Shown in pieces: positions 35,086 through 49,400 of a stretch of 64,000 bases of DNA (within the stretch, counting starts at the first letter, position 1; each line of letters begins with the position of its first letter). The stretch comes from Phallusia mammillata. Lineage: Eukaryota > Chordata > Ascidiacea > Phlebobranchia > Ascidiidae. The notes beneath the pieces were generated by a model. That model was given only the letters and a program-made list of their open reading frames with translations. It did no database searches and was not told the origin of the DNA. The stretch is from NCBI GenBank assembly GCA_003260075.1, contig QLIY01000501.1, positions 23,580 to 87,579 of the forward strand, given 5' to 3'. A program made the position numbers and the translations under genes.

Positions 35086-37471
35086 GACTTTATAAAGCCA
35101 TCGCTCCCGCTGGGTTGTACATTGGCGCCTGCGAACTTATCTGACCTTTGTAGTGAATTATTGCAGTCCTGGAAAGTAACTGCCGAGGTTGGCGTAAATC
35201 TCAGCTCAGCGTGCGACTTACCTACTCAGTACAATGCATGTGATCTTCTTAAATTCCTTTCTCGTGACGGTCAGGTGTACAGTATAATGCAAGACCATGA
35301 GCCTGTGAAACTATTTGTTACTTTGTATGCAGCTTGATGTTGTGGAATGTAAAAAGTAACATAATGAATATCTCTTCGTGTCTATATGCAAGTCTGAAAG
35401 GTGTACAAGTCTAAAAAGAGACCTGGAAGTATAGTGCACCAGAAAACGCTTGGTTCGTTTTCATGCTCGCATAGATTGAAGTTTTAATAGTTTTCCTGAT
35501 GGCATGGATTTTTTGTTTTGTGTCAGTGACATTAGCGGCCGTTCCGCATTTTACATCAACGATATGCGCGTTACGTGTTTTTTTTGCATCAGATGTTGAT
35601 CTTTGGTAACCTATTTAAACTTCTGTGATATTTTCAACTCACTTGGCAAATCATAGCCAAGGACATTTCTGAAATCGAACTATCGACACCTCGTCGAAAA
35701 AGATATGTTGACGCTTTATCTAACGTAACACCCGTATGATCTTACATTTTACTGAATAGGCCATAACAAACTATACCCTTTTAGATTAAGTTTGGTTTTT
35801 CAGGGTTTTTTTTCACGAGTTTTGGCCAGGTATTGATTACCTCCAAAAGAGGTTGTAATTTGTAGGTCTATGAACGAGTCAGCGCTGAGTTTTTGCTATC
35901 AATAATCGATACCACTAGTCAATACAATTGCTCGTAAGTAAGCTTATGTTTATTGAGGTTTTGATGTATCTATTTAAGCTTGCTAAATCAAGAACGCAGA
36001 AGGGAAAGATGATCGAGTTATTTATTTCATTTCGCTTACGTTCGTTTGCGGACGTAGTATTGAAGATATAAAGTAAAGCTTGAATCTCCATTGGCACTAA
36101 AGCATTATCCCTTAAATATAGTTTAAGAGCGGATTAGAAAGTTTTGGCATAACATAAAGTGTCTTCTTAGTTTTTTAGTAAGGTGTTTTGTGTCGAAATC
36201 CTCGTGGTTTTCTGTTTATTACAGTGGTAAAAAGCAAAGCCCAGGGTTCAAGTTCCGGTAGGTCCATTTTGAATTGTTTACACAAGTGTCGGAAAGCGGT
36301 CAGTTTGTTTTAGGTTGAAGTTACTGCTGCCATCACGTGCCTGACCTGGGTAAGGTGACCTTTATGTCGCAGAGTTCGTGCTCTCTAAAAAAACGATTGT
36401 GGAGTCACGGCCACCTCTGCAGTCAAAAATACCGGACATTTCGCTGACAAACACACTAGGCTGGGGAAGGCGTCAAACCGACCGGTGATTCATGTTCGTC
36501 GGAAGTTTGACGTCATTCCAGGAGTCAAGGCGGCGTGTTTTCCAAACTAGAAGACATGCGAAAATACTCTGCTTTCAGACTGCCATGACAGGCCGTCTTT
36601 TGACAACAAAAGTCTGAGAGGTACAAATCAATGTATGCATGAAGTAGAAGCACGAATCATTTAAATTGGGCTTGTTCTGTGTTTTATGGGCTGCAAGAAA
36701 CCACAATTGAGATAGGATTGTTTAAAGCACGTGCTTATGGCCATGTTGCATCGTGTTCAAGATACGAAGTATCACGAGTTGTATGAAATTGAAGTTTTTA
36801 ATTTCCTGGTATCTATCAGTTGAAAGTCATTTGATCAGAGGTGTAGCGTATTGTAAGCTTGGAGTCAAGTTCTTTTACCTTTGGCGTTTCAATTCTCCCG
36901 GTCAAGCCACGAACCCCATGATAGTTAATTGGGAGTAGATTTCGTGGGAAAGTCTCACATCAAACACAAGATCACAGGATCGACCTTTATCACCACATGA
37001 CCGGTGCTTTCTCGCCGACAAGCAAAGCATGTGCCGTACTTGTATTTGTGAGGCAACGGTAAACGTGAGATTGCACCAGGCAGTTTTGCCTTACGTTGTT
37101 CGTTGACCTTTTTATCTGGCAGTATTTGAAACCGGTGCCAGATTTCTCACCGTGCTGGTTTTCCGATTTTGTAATAAACTACGTGAAACACAAACCCAAT
37201 ATCTCAGTCATAGGAAATGCTGGTGATGTTGTGACATGGAAGGTTATTTGAAGCTAACTGTCAACAAACAGCGTAATGTTTTCAACTTCACGTTCGTTCA
37301 CAATCGGCGCGTATTAAGTCTTCAATAATATTCTTAGGTTAAGTCATCTGAGCTTTCTTGCAGAGAAGTCTAGAACGATGTGTGACAGATTATTTAAAGC
37401 GTATTTTGCATTTCCATTTTACTCATAACTAGCAACATACCTTTATTTTATTGTTGTTTTTGTGTTTACAG

Positions 37472-40400
37472 TTTGATCTTTGGCGACCAACTAACGACAA
37501 TAATACAAGGTAAACTTAGATTCGATGTGCCGTATATAGGAAAGAGTATTAACTCGCGAAGCAAGTGCGGGATTCCCAGGCCATTTATAAACTCAGAAAG
37601 TTCACGTGAAACAAGGGAAGCCATGAAAGACGATGCGAAGTCGCGACAATCGAAAGAGGGCAAAGAAATATTGAAAACTCCAGGTGTAATGACGAAGCCT
37701 GCACGCCGTCCCACCCAGCCATTGTTGTGCGGTTTCACGCAGGATGCACCTTTGCACTTTCTATTAGTCGCGGATAAGAAGACGGTGAATTCCAAGGAAG
37801 GTAGAAGCGAATTGCGCGAAGTTCCAAGACTGCCTGACACAATAGGTGAGCTATTCGATACTGCGGAAGGTATTGGTCGGGAGGAGGCTATTGAAAAGGC
37901 CAATGAAGGCCGAGAAATTTCGATAAACATCGATTGTCCAACAACAGGTTAGTTGGCGCCGTTTAAAAGTAACACTAAAAATTAATTTGCCCTTTAGATT
38001 TTGTGTTTCAACCAAAGAATCAAACTTATAACGCTGCGTCTGTATCAACAAATACCCTGCATCGTATTGCAAAAAAAGTGAAACAAACTTAACGTCAGGG
38101 TTTCGGCGTTATAAACAATTTAGGTTGACCTTGTAAGACAAACACCCAAAGTCAGCCTAAATATAGGCTTGTTTGCGCAAACATCTCACAGGTGTCCAGT
38201 ACGTTGAATTAACATCCGGAACAAAATCCGTTGGGCAAAAACCTTTCTCTTTACTTACTAAGAAGGGGAGTAGGGACACTCTACCTGACACGTTGCATCG
38301 AGAAAGGCACCAGCTGATTGCGCCATCTTATTGCTTCCCATACGTTGCAGATCAAAGCGTCGATGGCGCACCAACCCGACCTGTCCCGTTGTTCGACAAC
38401 CTGCTTACTTGCCAATACTGTAATCGTGGATACAAACGAATGACTTCTTTGAAGGAACACATTAAATACAGGTGCTCAAGACTAAACGAAATTATGTAAC
38501 CATTTATATCGCTTGCTATTGATAATTAAATCTTCATACGTCTCCTGTTTAAATTCAAACAATATTGAAAGTTTAACTTATCCTCATAATTCGAATTATG
38601 CGGTCTAAGTTTCACCGTTTTCAAAAAGGCCGTTTTAGCTCGGTATGGACCTAAAGCTGTTAAAAAAGTCCGTGAAAACATTTCTTTAAATCCGACACAT
38701 GAATGTAACTTAAGAGAGATAAAGTCGTAATATTGACATATTTGTGTTAATATACTGATACGATTGTACTTTCAATGCCCTAACTTCATAGCCCAAAATA
38801 AGTGGTCGATAATTTGTTTTGCAATACAGTATAAGTTACCCTGAGTTTTTGTCAGACAGAAAAAACATAAAATTATTTTACTTTTTAAACTCAACGGTAA
38901 CACAAATAGCCCATTTGCTATTATTGTGTGCAGGAAGAATTACATTTTTAAAAATTATTAAATTTTTATTGAACTGGCAGTTAGATTATCGATGTTTAGA
39001 ATTTGTTTAGCGGCCGAACATTTTAAGTTAAGGTCGTCACTTTTTGTTTCGCCTCAGTCCTCCAAAATTTGTGAAATAATGTCGCAAACAAACTAAAACA
39101 TTTTTTAAACAAATCACATTCTTTTCGTTCTATTGTTGTGTTTGAAACCAGAAGATTTTCCTGCTTGTCCCGAAAATGTATAAGCAACAACTATTTAATT
39201 TGTAGACCCATGTGTTTCTGCTTGTAGAACGAATTACGCCTTAAAAGAGGAATCAAATGTAAAATCATATTTTGAACATATATAGACCATGGTGTTATAA
39301 AATAAAATCTGAATTCATGTACGTTTTGTTGTAATTTTGCAGACATGAAAAGAATGAGGACAACTTCGTTTGTGGGACTTGTAAATATACTTTTGCTTAC
39401 AAAACTCAGTTAGATCGGCACCTGGCGTCGCACAAACCTGGCAGAGACAAGGTTTGTAAAAAAAGATTTTAAAATAATATTACTCTGTAAAAATTACATT
39501 CACGACAATTTATTTTTATAATTTCAATCAACTAACAATAAGTTGAAATTTCTGTGGTCTTTGTCAAAATCGCAGGTTTGTATGGAATAGAAATATTCAC
39601 GTAGTTTTTTTCCCAATTCCAAACACTTCATAATTACCTCTTTGCGCCAATTTTTATCTATGTATGATCGTTTCTTGGAGTTGAATAAGGTTTTACTTTG
39701 GCAGTTTTGTAACTTTGAAAATGATTGTTGTTCTTACAATAATGGCCGCTTTCTGTCGCCATTTTGCATGTCATCTGCACTTTGCTTCTTTTTCACCTCT
39801 GGGTGTCGCTGTTGACCCGCTACCACCTTCAAACTTACATCTTGCAATATATAAAACATGCATCCAACTTCATGTGTGGAAATCACACACAGTGGAGAAG
39901 TTGTTCTTGGTTTAAGTCAAATTTACTCCCATTAAACCGCGCTGGCTTTACCTCGGCCGGGAATCACGCTCGTGCTACGTTTTGTTGAATTGTTCACGAG
40001 TGTTCTGTGTCTAGCAGTTCGCAACAACATCACGCCAGTTCACCGACGGTATCAAAAGGTTACGTAGGTGCCTGTTACCGTGTTGCCAACTGGTAAATGC
40101 ATTTACATTAAAGGGGAATTTTCGATTACTAATACGGTGTCGCAACATAGGGATTCGTCATTGGTAAAAGATTTAGCCCAATTTATCCGATTAATATAAA
40201 AGATAAGTTATATTTGAACGGATACAACACACTCAAATTCATTTCTTAAATTTAGTCTAAACTCCTGATGTGTTTTAACTTTATTTCTTTAATTCCATTA
40301 ACTTGCACGAATAACTGTTAAAATATAATCGTACTTAAGTCACCACCGCCTTTTTGGTCTTTTATGAAACTAGCGTGTAGTATTTAGCTTGGCAACACCT

Positions 40401-43400
40401 TAAACTATTTCTAATTCACTTTCCCATGGGATCAAGCCACATTTGTTACGCTGACAGGAAAAAAATGGAGACATAGAATGCATAATAGTTAGTAAACATG
40501 AATTACATTGCGATTTGCTCCTAATGTGTATGTAACGATGAACATGATAGTTTTTGTTTATCATAGTCAGCACATAAACGCAAAAAGATAAATGTGTCAA
40601 CCATTTTTTATTTCACATCGATGCGGGCGTTTTTGCCAAACAAACAGATTCAACTGAGGAAGTGTAAGGGCGTCTATCACAAGACAGAAAGTACCATTTC
40701 GAAAGTCGGAAGCGAATCAAGCGATTTATTTCTAGTTGTGGTGGCCTATTTTGTGTCATAAAACCGAACAAGCGTTTTCTGACACACGCATTTCGCAACC
40801 TTAACTAAATGCACAATTTATTTTTCAAGCTTTGCATTATTGGCATTTTGCCAATAAAACACGTGCATCGACGCCTAACGTCATTTCGATCACATGACAC
40901 AGCTTAGGGAATCTGGGAGGACTGGTGGAGCGGGCACAACCTGTTAAAATCGCTTCGTTCGCATGCAACAGGGCACCGGTGATTAAGTAATAGGTTGTTG
41001 GGCCTGTGCGCTTGTTCAGCTGTCGCGGTGAGCCAGGGTCTGGAGCAAGACCCGCTTGGGAATTAATTGCAAGGAAGATTACCTCCACTCACCGCAAACA
41101 CACATGCTGTTCACTACCTCACCCGATCGCCCTATGACTGTAGTGATAACAGGGCGTCGTTGATTAAAGACGTGCGAAGTGTAGTATGCAAATCGGAAAC
41201 CGTAGGTACTGGCCACTTTTCTAAAACGAAAAACAAAGTTTAAATATAAAACTTACACGTTTTTGTTTGGAATAATTGTTCGGCCTATTTTACATAATAT
41301 CATCTTTAACTTGTTGGTGTAAACCCAACATCATATGTTCATTTCATTTTACAAACCAACTTAATGGTTATGACTTTTCTTCATTTTAAATTGTACTCTT
41401 TTCAAAGGCTCATACTAGGACGATCTCTTACCTCTGGCCTATAGGGCTCTTAATTGTTTTGGGGCTTAGCGATTGTTGTATGGTTTTCGTCACATAAGGT
41501 GAACTGGTGATTCGGTGTACGGGCATTGTGACGTGAACAACATCAAAGCGCTTGGGTTGATAAATAACAGACGCTGTCCGTTGGGTTTGTCACCTTGTTT
41601 CTCCATCAAAAACTCACGTAGCCTACAGGCTGCAGTCGAAGGAATGTTGTCGCTTCCATTTTAACTGTTCATTTTTTTTCTTTTCTCTTGAGGAAAAACT
41701 TTGCAGACTTTTCCATTTTACTTCTCACTAAGAATTTTACCGGTTGGTTAATGCGCACACCCTAAAATGGAATTTTGGATGATTTATTATTTCAGTATTG
41801 TTATTCTGTAAATCAAAACAATGTAACCACTTAACAACTTTATGTCCCAATGGGGATTTAAAACAAGTATTTTGTTCTTGACTGTCTGTCTTCGACTATA
41901 ACGAAACATCCATTGCTTAATCAGCTCTTCGGTTTAATTTCAATTCAGACTGTGACATAAATGCTTTGAAGGTGTGCGTGAGTAAAAGGCTTTACCATCT
42001 ATCACCCTAGGGACTTAATGCACGGTTTAAAAGGCCAATGTTGATTATTTGCTCTTCCCAGTTGTGTGCATGATCGCCTGTGTTTCGCGCGTGGTTGCAG
42101 TGTGCTTTGATGCCTCTCCCATAACGCCTCGTACATCGGGCTGTCCATCGTCATCTTTACAGCAGCTTTTTCGTAACATTACAGAACATGTTATGGCTGG
42201 ATGTATATTGCAAGCTTTGAGTATTTAGCATTAGCAGAATCGACAGGTTAGGTTTTTGTTTTGTCAGCAACATTTTGCATCAAGTGGATGGCTTTGATTT
42301 TCTTGTATTCTCAACGCACTTCATCGTTTTCCGCAAACTCGCCGACATTTCGTTCTCGCGTTGCACGAAATTTTCAAGTTTGCTGCAATTCTTATCGCGT
42401 ATCAGCTTTTTCTTGTCCTTTTACAATTGCCCTTTCGTGCACTTCTTTTATTGTTTTAAATTGTTTAACTTGGGCCGAAGGGCTAACTTAGTACGCCAGT
42501 TTTGTTAGAATTAATATTGTTTTGTGTTGTGTGCAAAAGTGTCACATATAAAAAAACAGAAAAAAAAAACAATTACCGTTGCGTTTACTCTTATTACTGC
42601 ATGCCTTAAAAAAATATCTACGACAAAAAAAAAAAAAAAAAAAAACAAGTAAAAAAGTTTGAGTGTTTCTCGTATCGTTCTGTACACTTTTTGCATGTTT
42701 GTTGTTGTTTTTCCATCTGTATTTTCTTGCTCAATCCATGACACATAGTAAGCCGGTGGCAAGGAATTAACTCATTTTCGAACCACCCTCTGATTCTTCC
42801 TCATCCAAACCCGTATGACTCACCGCGGAAAGGCGTTGGCTGTGGAGTCAAATGCCGGCGGCTTCTTCGGCTCATTTCGTTGGAGCAAAAAGAAAAAAGT
42901 TCTGAAGTTTTATTTGCGCGAGGTTACTTGGCATTCTAGTGACGAGTTTTAGTATTAATTTCTTTTTTGCCTGCTAAATGCGCCACACTGTAAAAGGCAT
43001 GTTCAACCTTTAATTGGGAAGCTCTTAACTTTTTTGAACATTTCTATTAAATATAAAGTTTGGCTTGGACTTAATGTTCAAACTAAGGAAATTGTATCTT
43101 TTTCAGGTGTGCAAGTTTTGTGGAAAAGCTTTCATCAATATATACCGACTTCAACGTCACATGCTCACACATAACGAAGGTAAGATGTGCTCTATATCGC
43201 CACCATGCGATATAATATATTTCTACTTCTCAATTCACTGGCTTTCTATAAACTGACTCCAGAAGGGACCTTTCAGAAACTTAAACACAACGTTGCAATC
43301 ACTTTTTTAACACTAAATTCGTAATTTTTTTTAAAAAAGGATACATGTAAATTGTCCTCAACACAGTCATATGTGGTGGTGTTTTTCTAAAACCTTGCTG

Positions 43401-46400
43401 GCAATAAATGATTTACCTGTGATAAAAACGACTAGAGTGAAAACAACTTTTGTTCATAAACCATAGTGGATACTTATTTGCTGAGATGAATGATTTTATA
43501 TATTGCTGGCACATATTTTGTCACAATTTACATGTGGTAAAAACCTTCTGTTATCACTTGGTACTTTAACAAAGTAATCCCATTTCAAATTGCCATGTCG
43601 CTTCAAACTTAATATGAGTTTGACATTCAGAAACAGGCAACTATGAACTTACTTCAAACCCAATTTGTGCGAATCTTTTCCTGCTTCGTTTGATCCGAAA
43701 CTTTCACAACTTTTTTGTCACTACAATGGCACTGATGCCAAGTGAAAGCGGGAAACGAAACAATGTTGACAAATTCACTTTCGCTTCACATTCACATGCA
43801 ACTCTATTTTAATCGACTTAGGACTAAAATAGATCAAGGGTTAAACTGAGACGTCAATTGCGTGACAATTTGCTGGCGAGTTTTTTTTGCGTGCATATGT
43901 CTCTTATGTTTCGCCCCCCCCCCGACTAAAATAGATCAAGGGTTAAACTGAGACGTCAATTGCGTGACAATCTTGCTTGCGAGTTTTTTTGCGTGCATAT
44001 GTCTCTTATGTATCATTCAGTCATGAGATTTTTGCATGTTATTGATTTGCACGAAATTAATTTTTAGATTTTTGACACCATTTGGCCTCGATGTAATAAA
44101 AAAGCGACTTTTCTTTACGTCGAAAAAACATGATCGTAGAAAAAGTTCAAAAAAGTTTATTGCACTTTAAACCCACCTCAACCCAGCAGTGTCTCAAACG
44201 CGCATCGTAAAATCCCAGTGGCCGACGAACAAAAGTTTGCTGCACGTTTTTGTTTTAGCAAAGCTGTCTATTGTATCAACCCCACCAATATTGGGGCAAT
44301 GAGGTATCAGACAAATAAAACCTGTCGCAACATTTGCAGTTAAAATAGCCTGTTTGGTGTGACAGAAATGCAAAGCTAATTAGTTTTTTTTTATCTTTAA
44401 ATGCCGAATTCAATCCCGAAATGCATACGTTTGGACTTAGTAATGTATATATTTGTAACTAGACCCACAAAAACTTCAAAAAGATAGTTTACGATAAGGT
44501 CAATTAAATAAATTCGAACTATCCCTGATTCTGACATTTCTTGCAAACCAATGTTTTAATTTCTATTTCAAGGAAGTCGAAAGTTCGCGTGTGACGTATG
44601 TACCAAGTCATTCAAATACAAGCATCACTTAAAGGAGCACAAGCGCATCCACAGCGGTGAAAAACCTTATGAGTGCCCAAATCCGAACTGCAACAAGCGA
44701 TTTTCACATTCCGGATCGTACAGGTGAGAATATATTGTAAACTTTTTGTGTTTTGGAAAATCCCATAACGTTTCGGAAGCAAACAGTGCTAATAGGTAGT
44801 GTTGTAGTCGGGTAAATGCCAATTTACACTTAACCGCAATGGTTTTGCTTTGATTCGACTTTTATATCTCCAGAGTACAGAAGTGGCTTACCTCTTTTCA
44901 GGCAAGGTTTAACAATGTAGCAAAACATTAATGTTGCACAACAGACCTTAAACCCCAACATGACTAGTCACATGAATAACTTTCCACGGTCCTTTGCCAA
45001 AAGCACGTGACCTGTGCAATAACCTGGCAACAGTTTTGCCCAAAACATCACGGATTTTGTCCATATTTTACAACCCCTTTAGGCCAATCGCTCTTTATTC
45101 GATGTGTCTGCAAAACAATTGCAAATCGCACGACCAAACTGCCACCTGCCTGATCACGTGACCACCTTCTGCGTCACACCTACTTCCGAGGCTGCCAACA
45201 GACTTGCATAACATGGGTGACTTTTCCGGCAAGGCTTTGTTTGGATATTTTCATTGTAGTCAAAATAACAGTTTGGTCATACATACGGTTGGTTGACATC
45301 GTTATAAACGATGTCCTGTGGCATTATCGTAATTGATTTGTCTCCAAACTGTGGTTATATTTAGACTTTGTTCTTGTTTTTAGCCTTTGATGTAACCTGA
45401 ACTATAGTGACCTTCAGTAGTATGAGTTAAGGTTAAATAATGGAAAAATTTGTTTCACGTGTCGGCGAAAAGAACACTTAAACCAGGAACAACATTAAAC
45501 TTACAATTTTGAAATAATCTTGATGATTAAAGAAAATAACTTTTTCCCTTTACTTTATTTTGATGTAAAAATAATGATGACAATTGCGATATTTTAAACG
45601 TCTACAAACGATGTATTCCCTACACAAGCTCGTAAGTCTTTTCATTTTATACCTGGAATGTTGAAAATGCTACGACTAAAACAATTTATCTGTGCCGCAT
45701 TCACAAAATTACCTGGGCTCCTGTGCGTTTTGTTTCCAAAAACCTGCTTGCCTCCTAAAAATGAGTTTCCCAGTAATCCGTCCACTCCTAGGTGCTATAT
45801 AATTAGGTGGAAATTCGTCGTTGACATATTGACACATTGCCAGCTCAAATTTTGACAGGCGAGTGTACTGTGTGCAACTTTAATTGACTTGTACCGCTGC
45901 AGAGCCAGTGCTACCCAAATTGTATGGCGTTTTTTTTAATTAATTAATGTTGCACCTCGTAATCTTGAATCAGCGTACCTATAATGTCGGCAAGCGTACC
46001 TATAATGTTGGTCTACGCATTGCGTCGCTTCCAGGTTGTGTAACTAACCCGAGTTGTTGCGTCACGTGGTTTAGTTACGTCAGCCATAAAATGTGCCTTT
46101 CCCATTTTTGCACGCGGCCCCCGCACACCAACGTGGTGGTTCTTACTCTTCTAACGATTGCATTAATTACAATTATGTCGCGACATTGTAAAGCGCTAAT
46201 GAGTAAGTAACCTTTAACTCGGCGAAAGTGTGTGTAAAAGATTAATTTTGGACCCTCTATTTAATTTCAAGTTTTTTAACCTCATTTATGGATGTTAAAG
46301 TTTCGGAGAAATTGTGGAACGTCTATAGAACTTCAGACAAATGTTTTTTTTTAAATAACAGTTAAGACAATTTGTGACATGGGTTTAATAAATGGAAAAT

Positions 46401-49400
46401 CTTAATTGCTTGTCTTTCAGACATTTTTGGCTTAATGAGATTTAAATTTATCCTTACTGCTCCGGAATCAGCTATCCCGAGATTATTAATCACTTTCGAT
46501 TTTCATTAACCACTGCGGCTTTTGCGGCGTGATACCTTTGTCGTGTTGTTTGCATGCCTGCGTCTAGACACTTCCTAATTATGACAGGTCTCATGCACGG
46601 GGCTGGCACAAATTTGCTTTTTTAGGTGCATATTTACGTACACAGCTGTGATGCGATGCAATTTGCTGCACCCCCCATATTCCCGTTAAATGCTAATGAG
46701 CTGCCTGATTTGCTGCGTAATGCCGTCCACTTTAAACACAAGCCTTTTTAAGGAGTTGTAAGTGGCAAAACACCAAAATATTGTCTTTATTTTCACGATC
46801 AAATTCGTAATGCTGATGTGACAAGCCATGCAAGCACAACTAAATCCTGCGGAATGCTTTGTTGTCAGGTCACGATTGGGTAATTACATCAGCGCCTTGG
46901 GTTGTTAGGCATAACCCGATTCGCGACTACTTTAATGTCACTTTAAGCTCATACATCCAAAATAACGACGTAGGGAGCACGTTGGTTGCCCCCAGAAACT
47001 GATTCGCACTTTAACTCCAAAAATATGCTCAACCTTTAACAGGCTCCTTTACCCCAACGGACAATTTTAATTGACACTACTCTTTCATTTCTTCTTCGCT
47101 GTTATTTTGTAATTTTACATGCTGTTATTAATTTTTTTGTTTAATTTTGTTGTTGATCACCAGTTCGCACATCAGCAGCAAAAAGTGCATCGGAAATTCA
47201 AAACCTGGTCAACTCACACAACAGAAATATATAGAAACCACAACTCAAATCCAACCCAAGGTCAGCGAAGTGCAGAACTTTGATCACGCACAAGAGGTAA
47301 AGTTTATTCTTCAGCATGTGGGGTCCTTTTCAAATAAAATATTGTCAAGATATATCTAAGTCACATTATATACGCCAAAATTAGCAGACCGTTTCAAAAC
47401 CGACAGTGGTAATAGTTATTTTTTCGAAGCGCTTTCCTCCTGTCAAAGCATTACTATATCGCAGCGTTAGGATTACGTTCCAACGTCATTTAGTTGATGA
47501 TTCCTGTCATAACGTTGCTTTACAATAGGAGTCTACAGAACTTCTCGGATGAGATTAAACTTTGCGCGATCAATTTACCCTTATATCCATCGAAATACTG
47601 GGAACCACACCAATGTCCACCAACGGCATGGGATTGTTATGCCAGAAACTATATGTAACAGTATCAGCATAAAATTTTGATAAAGCCACTGAGGATGCAT
47701 GATAAGTGTATCGCTTCCGAACTTGCTTGAAAAATTGTTTAAACTTCGTCTGTACGAGACATCTTATAGTACAAACATTTCTTCAATGTAAAACATGCTG
47801 TCGAATGACACTAGTTGTTACTTCACAACCGCCATTTTAGTTGCCACATTACCCACACCCGGTAAGTTGTTTTCAAAAATAGCAGGCGGTAAAGATATGT
47901 GGTCAGCAGTAAGTTTTTGATTGCAAACTGTGTACTGGGTGTTATATTTTCCACCTATTGTAAAATGGTATTTATAATCTCGAAGCGTTAAATCGTAGTT
48001 TTAAATTGCCAGCGGTTTGTCTAAAATGTGTCATTTGTTTCGCTGTTCTTTTTGTGCGTAAACGACATTTTTTGTGTCGATACAGCACTCTGGGAAGAAC
48101 AAGACAGTTTGAAATAATATTATCTGTTATGTCTATTTTAATAGGAACCGTGTACAGGCTGTGTGCGGAAATTGCGGGAAACTAATAATAAATGCAAATT
48201 ACCTTACCAAGTAATTTATCGCTTAGGAACAGTGTGCTTATTAGGCTCTTTTTATTTTTTACATCCAATTTTTGCACTAAATTTTTGTGCTTGTAGGTGA
48301 CAACACAAAGAGACACCTCCGGTACAAGGCCCAACGACAACATGTTGATACAAAACCCGAACCTACAGAGGTCATTTCATGATTGTGGATCGCAAAAAGC
48401 TTCGTAAGCATTTTTTTGATTTTTAAACACTTGCTTCCAATCAGAGTAATACAACTAACAGAATGCAAAGGCGTACGTATATATGATACATATTAATAAA
48501 CACTTAGAGGGATATTACATATTACTGTAGAGATTGGGTTTTGCATTTAGTGTATGTCAATTTGAACGAACAGAAACCGGACCGAACTACCAGGCAGAAC
48601 GTTCTACAAAGTCGGTTGTGGACTTTTTGTCTTTCAGCTTATGTTAACGATTAAGTTCGTATGTTGTTCGACACACAACGCACACAGGCCCGACTGTCGC
48701 TCACTCACTATCACTCGATTTCCGCAAACAAAACCCAGGCATTACACAGCAGACTGCGACCCATGTCAGCCATCCTCTGGCGGCTTGGAACGTCTTCATC
48801 TATCACCTGTATCCGGACTGGCTCTGGGCACGGTTTTGCAATTTCCCACATTACGTTTCCGTTAAAAAAAACACAAACAAAAAACAAACAGCAGTGTCGC
48901 ATGTTGGGATTTACCATGCAAGCGTAATCAACATGGTCAAATTTTAACAAATACATACTTGCAAGGATAGATTACTATATCAAGTAATTATGTACACATG
49001 GCATAAAACATATTCAGTAGATTTGTGTAAACGATGAAAAATCCCCGCACAACCACGCAACTATGACCCATTTAGTTCGTATAAAATGCATAAAAACGAC
49101 ATGGAAACAACACCAGATACGTAAACAATGCACACATCGTTAAAGTCGCTTGTTTGGACATTTGCTTTGACTATTCTAACTTTCTTTCTTAGAGCACTAT
49201 CGATTTTCATTCATCACGTTTTTCAAGAAAATATTGTAATTTTGCGATACTTTGAAATTCCAAGGGGATGCAAGCGCCCCCTCTTGCCCCTAGGTGCCGG
49301 CCCCCATGACCCTGGGCTTTTAGTATGTCAATCAAATATATTTTGCTACCTCCCATTTTGCAACAAGTAAAGCGTGCTTATTGCAGACAGAAACACATAA

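Larger units (their letters stand above)
30911..37471. other. Presumed 5' region of the ZEB gene, no exon supported
   Basis: The strong acceptor at 37,471 shows that transcription starts upstream, so 5' exons should lie here or further left. Possible donors (such as after ACGAAG at 33,039) exist, but none joins a recognised N-terminus in the right phase. Four C-run or duplication blocks listed separately lie between 33.2 and 35.1 kb. Confidence 0.35.
38410..47188 (+). other. ZEB N-terminal zinc-finger cluster (five fingers over five exons)
   Basis: Finger 1 is CQYC..H-IKYR-H (exons 2-3). Finger 2 is CGTC..HLASH (exon 3). Finger 3 is [21 protein letters not shown] (exon 4; C-x2-C, H-x3-H). 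Finger 4 is [21 protein letters not shown] (exons 4-5). Finger 5 is C-x4-C..H-x5-C ending ISSKKC (exons 5-6). Vertebrate ZEB1/2 clusters have four fingers, lacking the NIYRLQRHM one; the five-finger order fits fly zfh-1 as I recall it. Introns interrupt fingers 1 and 5 internally. Confidence 0.9.

Noticed and set aside
37466-37930. 154-codon minus-strand ORF
   Set aside because: It is the antisense shadow of the first supported ZEB exon, whose frame and splice phase fit the downstream zinc-finger exons.
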